The notes below the pieces were generated by a model that was given only the letters and a program-made list of their open reading frames with translations, made no database searches and was not told where the DNA came from. From Wuchereria bancrofti (Eukaryota; Nematoda; Chromadorea; Rhabditida; Onchocercidae): a stretch of 64,000 nucleotides of DNA. Made by a program: the position numbers and the translations under genes. Shown in pieces: positions 61,201-64,000 of the stretch; positions within the stretch are counted from its first letter, which is position 1; each line of letters starts with the position of its first letter. The DNA lies in assembly GCA_005281725.1 (NCBI GenBank), contig SSBO01000001.1, positions 5,192,399-5,256,398 of the forward strand. The letters run 5' to 3'.

Positions 61201-64000
61201 TTTAGCATAGTCACTGCCATTATTGCTATTTTTAATTATTATCGTAATGGCATGTAAGCTTTGTGTAAAATATTGGCTTATTATGGTTCAGCGTAGTGTG
61301 TATCTTTAATATAACGCGTTTATTCGCACATACTGTTCTTCGGCATATGTACGGGAAGGAATTGAGGTTTTCCTTAGGGAAGATAATTTCAGTTCATCAG
61401 GCTGCTTCAGAAGCTATATGGAAAGTGGTTTTAGCATGGTCAATGCAGATTAGTAATGTGGATCAGAAGTTGCAGCCAGTTTTCTTGGTTTTTTTTTGTT
61501 TGTTTTCTTTATCGTACTTTTTCCATGTTTGTTATACACCAATAAATTCTCTTTCAGCAGTCAGTTTTGGATTATATGTAATGATTCTGATTTCTTCAGA
61601 CCGCGCTGAAGTCACCAAGCCGTTCAATATCGTTGAGATATATGGTAACTCTGTTTGACATTGGTAATGGTAAGAATCACTTTCTTTTTCTATCCTTTTT
61701 GCTGTAATTCCATTGCTTTTTCCTTGCTGCCTTGTTTGCTGATTGCATAAGTAAGCAATTTTTAATTCAATGGTAGTTTTACGATTTTAGATAAAAAAGT
61801 GAAATTGAACAACGATTTACTGAAGCCAGTTTTCGATATCTATAAAACACGTTCAAATGTTGGGGATTTTATAGTTACGTCTTTGTTGCTTCTAACTGAT
61901 GAAAAATCTCAGGAAAATATTCGACAGACATTGGAAAATGATTTCTTTAAAGAAAAATTTATCACATCGTTAAACACATCTGGTAATTTTTCAGTAATCT
62001 TTCATAGCTTTATAAGAATCTTTTTGTGTTGATGCTCGGACCGTTTATTTTAAAATGAGTAAGCAAATGTTCATGGTGGTCTTGCATTTTTTCTTTGTTG
62101 AGAATTCTTTATGCTTATGTTTAATAGAATATTCTTCATCTGCTTCATCTAATTAACTCATGTTTCACTCCAGATATCTCATATGCAACAAAACTGTCGT
62201 ACTGGATGATCAAAAATACCGAAACCAAGGTTATCTTTTTTCGATGATTTACAAAAATGCTTTGATATCTTATATTTCCTGTGTATTTCCTTTGTATAAT
62301 CCTGTTATTCATTCTTAACTGCTTCCTTATTGTAGAGTTGGAGTAGTATGCGAAATGTATTCCACATTTTGTTCATAAGCCTTTTCTGGCCGGATTATGA
62401 AGTTCGCAAAGGTGCCAACGATGTTGTCAGAAAATGTGTTGTCGATAAAGGCAACATATTTTGTGTTGCTTTCTTAGATTTTTTATTTCCCTATGTGACT
62501 TCAGGTCTTGCACAAGAGGTAAAATTGCAATTTTAGAGGCTAAAAGTTCATTTAAGATTTTTATGTTCGAAATTTTACCCAAAAAATGTTGTTAGTACGT
62601 ACTGTTGGAGAATAACATCGTTACCCGATAGCAGACATTAACTGATGAATTGGTGGGAACAAAATATTTAAAAACGTGGCTGTGGAATAAAACTTTTTTC
62701 ATCCTCTCGCATGCAGTGTATTCCAATAAATTGTCTGTGTATAGCTTAAGTGAACGATTATAGCATAGCTGTCTTATGATAAAAAGGAGTAAAAAAAAAA
62801 ACAGTCGAAGCGACTTCATAATTTTGCAAGTTTAGACTTATAAAAGGGTGGCAGTAATACAAGATGAAGAAAATGAACAAGTTCTTAGTAGCAGATTAAT
62901 AGCTGCAGCAGTGAATGAAGTTATGATTCCTTTCAATGCAGCGGAGGAAAATTTTGATTTGGGCATTGGTGTTCTCACATCAGGACTTTTAATGTCATGT
63001 AGCTTGCAGTTAGGTAAGTTCTTTCTCTAGATACTCGTTTCTGATGGTGAATGTATATAACGGTATGTGTGATATCATATGTTGTTATAATTTTCAAAAT
63101 TTTCCATGTTTTGTGCCAATATCATAATTACAGAACAAGTCAAACATCATAAAATAAGTTATTATTAAATTTAGGGTGAGAAATTTGCGTAAATTAGCAT
63201 TTCCTAATATAGAACATTATTAGGAACTGCTAATTTATACAGTTTTCTGCAAGGTTCAGGAATTTTTTCGGAAAAAATTTTTTTTGAAGAGTTGTACATG
63301 TCCAATTATCATTGCTTTTTCAGTACCAAAAGATTAGAAATCATGGATATAGTTCCAAGGCTTAATTTTCAGCTTTTATTAGTAATGGATTTTGTAACTT
63401 GAGACTGTTTGCAGATATGTCATCGGTTGATCAGTAAATTACTGCTGTTTATTTCACTTGTTTCAGTAGAAAGTGATCCTTGTTGTTGGAATCGCTGGGT
63501 GCGTTCAATAACTAATATTGATCGTTTGCTTGACAAAGGAGGTGCTCTCGTGATGATGGATCGCATATTCTGTGCAAAAGATGTGATAATTCAATGCAAC
63601 GCAATTAGAATGTTAATGTCTAGTGGCGGAGTGACAAAGAACATTCGTAGTGTGGTCTGGGCATACTGCACTAACCTTTTAAATGAAATCGACATTGAAC
63701 GGTAATTGTGTTACTGGACAATATTTGTTTCATTAATTTGCTGTTTTCATTATTTTTATTGCAACAAATTTTTTACACTTGACAGCGTTCTCTGGTAGAC
63801 ATATTTTTTCAGTATGTGTTTCGCAGTCAGTGGTCACTGTTAACCACTAACAATATCAGTTATAATGTAAAGGAAAAATAAAGCAGTATTGCAGTCTGGT
63901 TTTAACGATCACTTCAATTTAAAATTTTGTGTTCTAGTATTTCGAATTTTTTTAAGACATTTGTTTAGGTATGTTTCAATTACGGATCGGGAGGTTGCAA
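58263..64000 (+). CDS. gcn-1: GCN1, ribosome-binding activator of GCN2 (N-terminal part; continues past window)
   Basis: Very large HEAT-repeat protein that binds collided ribosomes and passes the amino-acid starvation signal to the kinase GCN2. Exons: 58263-58295, 58764-58884, 58998-59190, 59297-59393, 59568-59846, 60152-60260, 60674-60802, 60986-61138, 61393-61478, 61600-61669, 61791-61982, 62174-62229, 62336-62518, 62836-63013, 63467-63701, 63969-64000 and on. All joins keep phase. Diagnostic stretches against human GCN1: DEIMAVVKKSMLRSPEIAIF, DPKALKGLVDEIFG with GSDGRIATIGQRITVLETL, EVHQAASEAIWKVVLAW, ALKSPSRSISLRYMVTLF, and DPCCWNRWVRSIT. Several introns were set only by this resemblance. 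Human GCN1 is 2671 aa; about 690 residues are encoded here. Orthology is well supported overall though local divergence is high. Confidence 0.85.

Noticed and set aside
1..64000. tRNA, rRNA, CRISPR arrays or intact transposons
   Set aside because: None recognised by eye on either strand; a tRNAscan or repeat-library search could still find diverged copies.

Overview
This window is nuclear DNA from a parasitic nematode, most likely a filarial worm (Onchocercidae). The evidence is an AT-rich sequence, many short introns ending in TTTYAG, probable spliced-leader acceptors just upstream of several ATGs, and proteins closest to nematode/animal orthologues (recognised from memory, no search run). 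I see no bacterial operons, CRISPR array, rRNA, tRNA or intact transposon. Almost every real gene is split into many exons, so I rebuilt gene models exon by exon from splice sites, reading phase and family resemblance. Exon coordinates are given in each entry.

Layout. 1-2202 (+): 3' end of kinesin-1 heavy chain. 2975-5242 (+): ZC3H10-like CCCH zinc-finger protein. 7159-16810 (+): CWF19L2, whose 5.5-kb intron holds a complete gene on the other strand, a secreted PAN/Apple-domain protein (10362-11964, -). 18077-19749 (+): small PEHE-domain protein (MSL1/KANSL1-like). 21546-23657 (-): Tra2/RSP-8 splicing factor. 24146-25267 (-): DUF4602/C1orf131-like ribosome-biogenesis protein. 28577-34879 (+): PCF11. 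36096-38688 (+): TFIIH p34 (GTF2H3/Tfb4), ending 14 bp from the 3' end of a VKOR gene on the other strand (38703-39521, -). 39949-40631 (+): a two-exon, 65-aa single-pass membrane microprotein. 40632-46244 is poorly resolved, with a few candidate exons. 46245-48101 (-): MRPL46, downstream of an unrecognised 92-aa gene (48266-48656, -) in a probable operon. 48893-51803 (+): BAF60/SMARCD. 52883-54109 (+): METTL6 tRNA m3C methyltransferase. 54557-57529 (-): CCDC47. 58263-64000 (+): N-terminal part of GCN1, running off the window.

The genes are mostly housekeeping: RNA processing (CWF19L2, Tra2, PCF11, ZC3H10), transcription and chromatin (TFIIH p34, BAF60, PEHE), translation (MRPL46, METTL6, GCN1, DUF4602) and ER/membrane functions (CCDC47, VKOR). 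I see no single new pathway. The most unusual points are the nested PAN gene with its 20-nt microexon, three independent GC-AG introns, a 36-bp perfect palindrome, two small orphan genes, and unresolved candidate exons in 42.6-45.2 kb.
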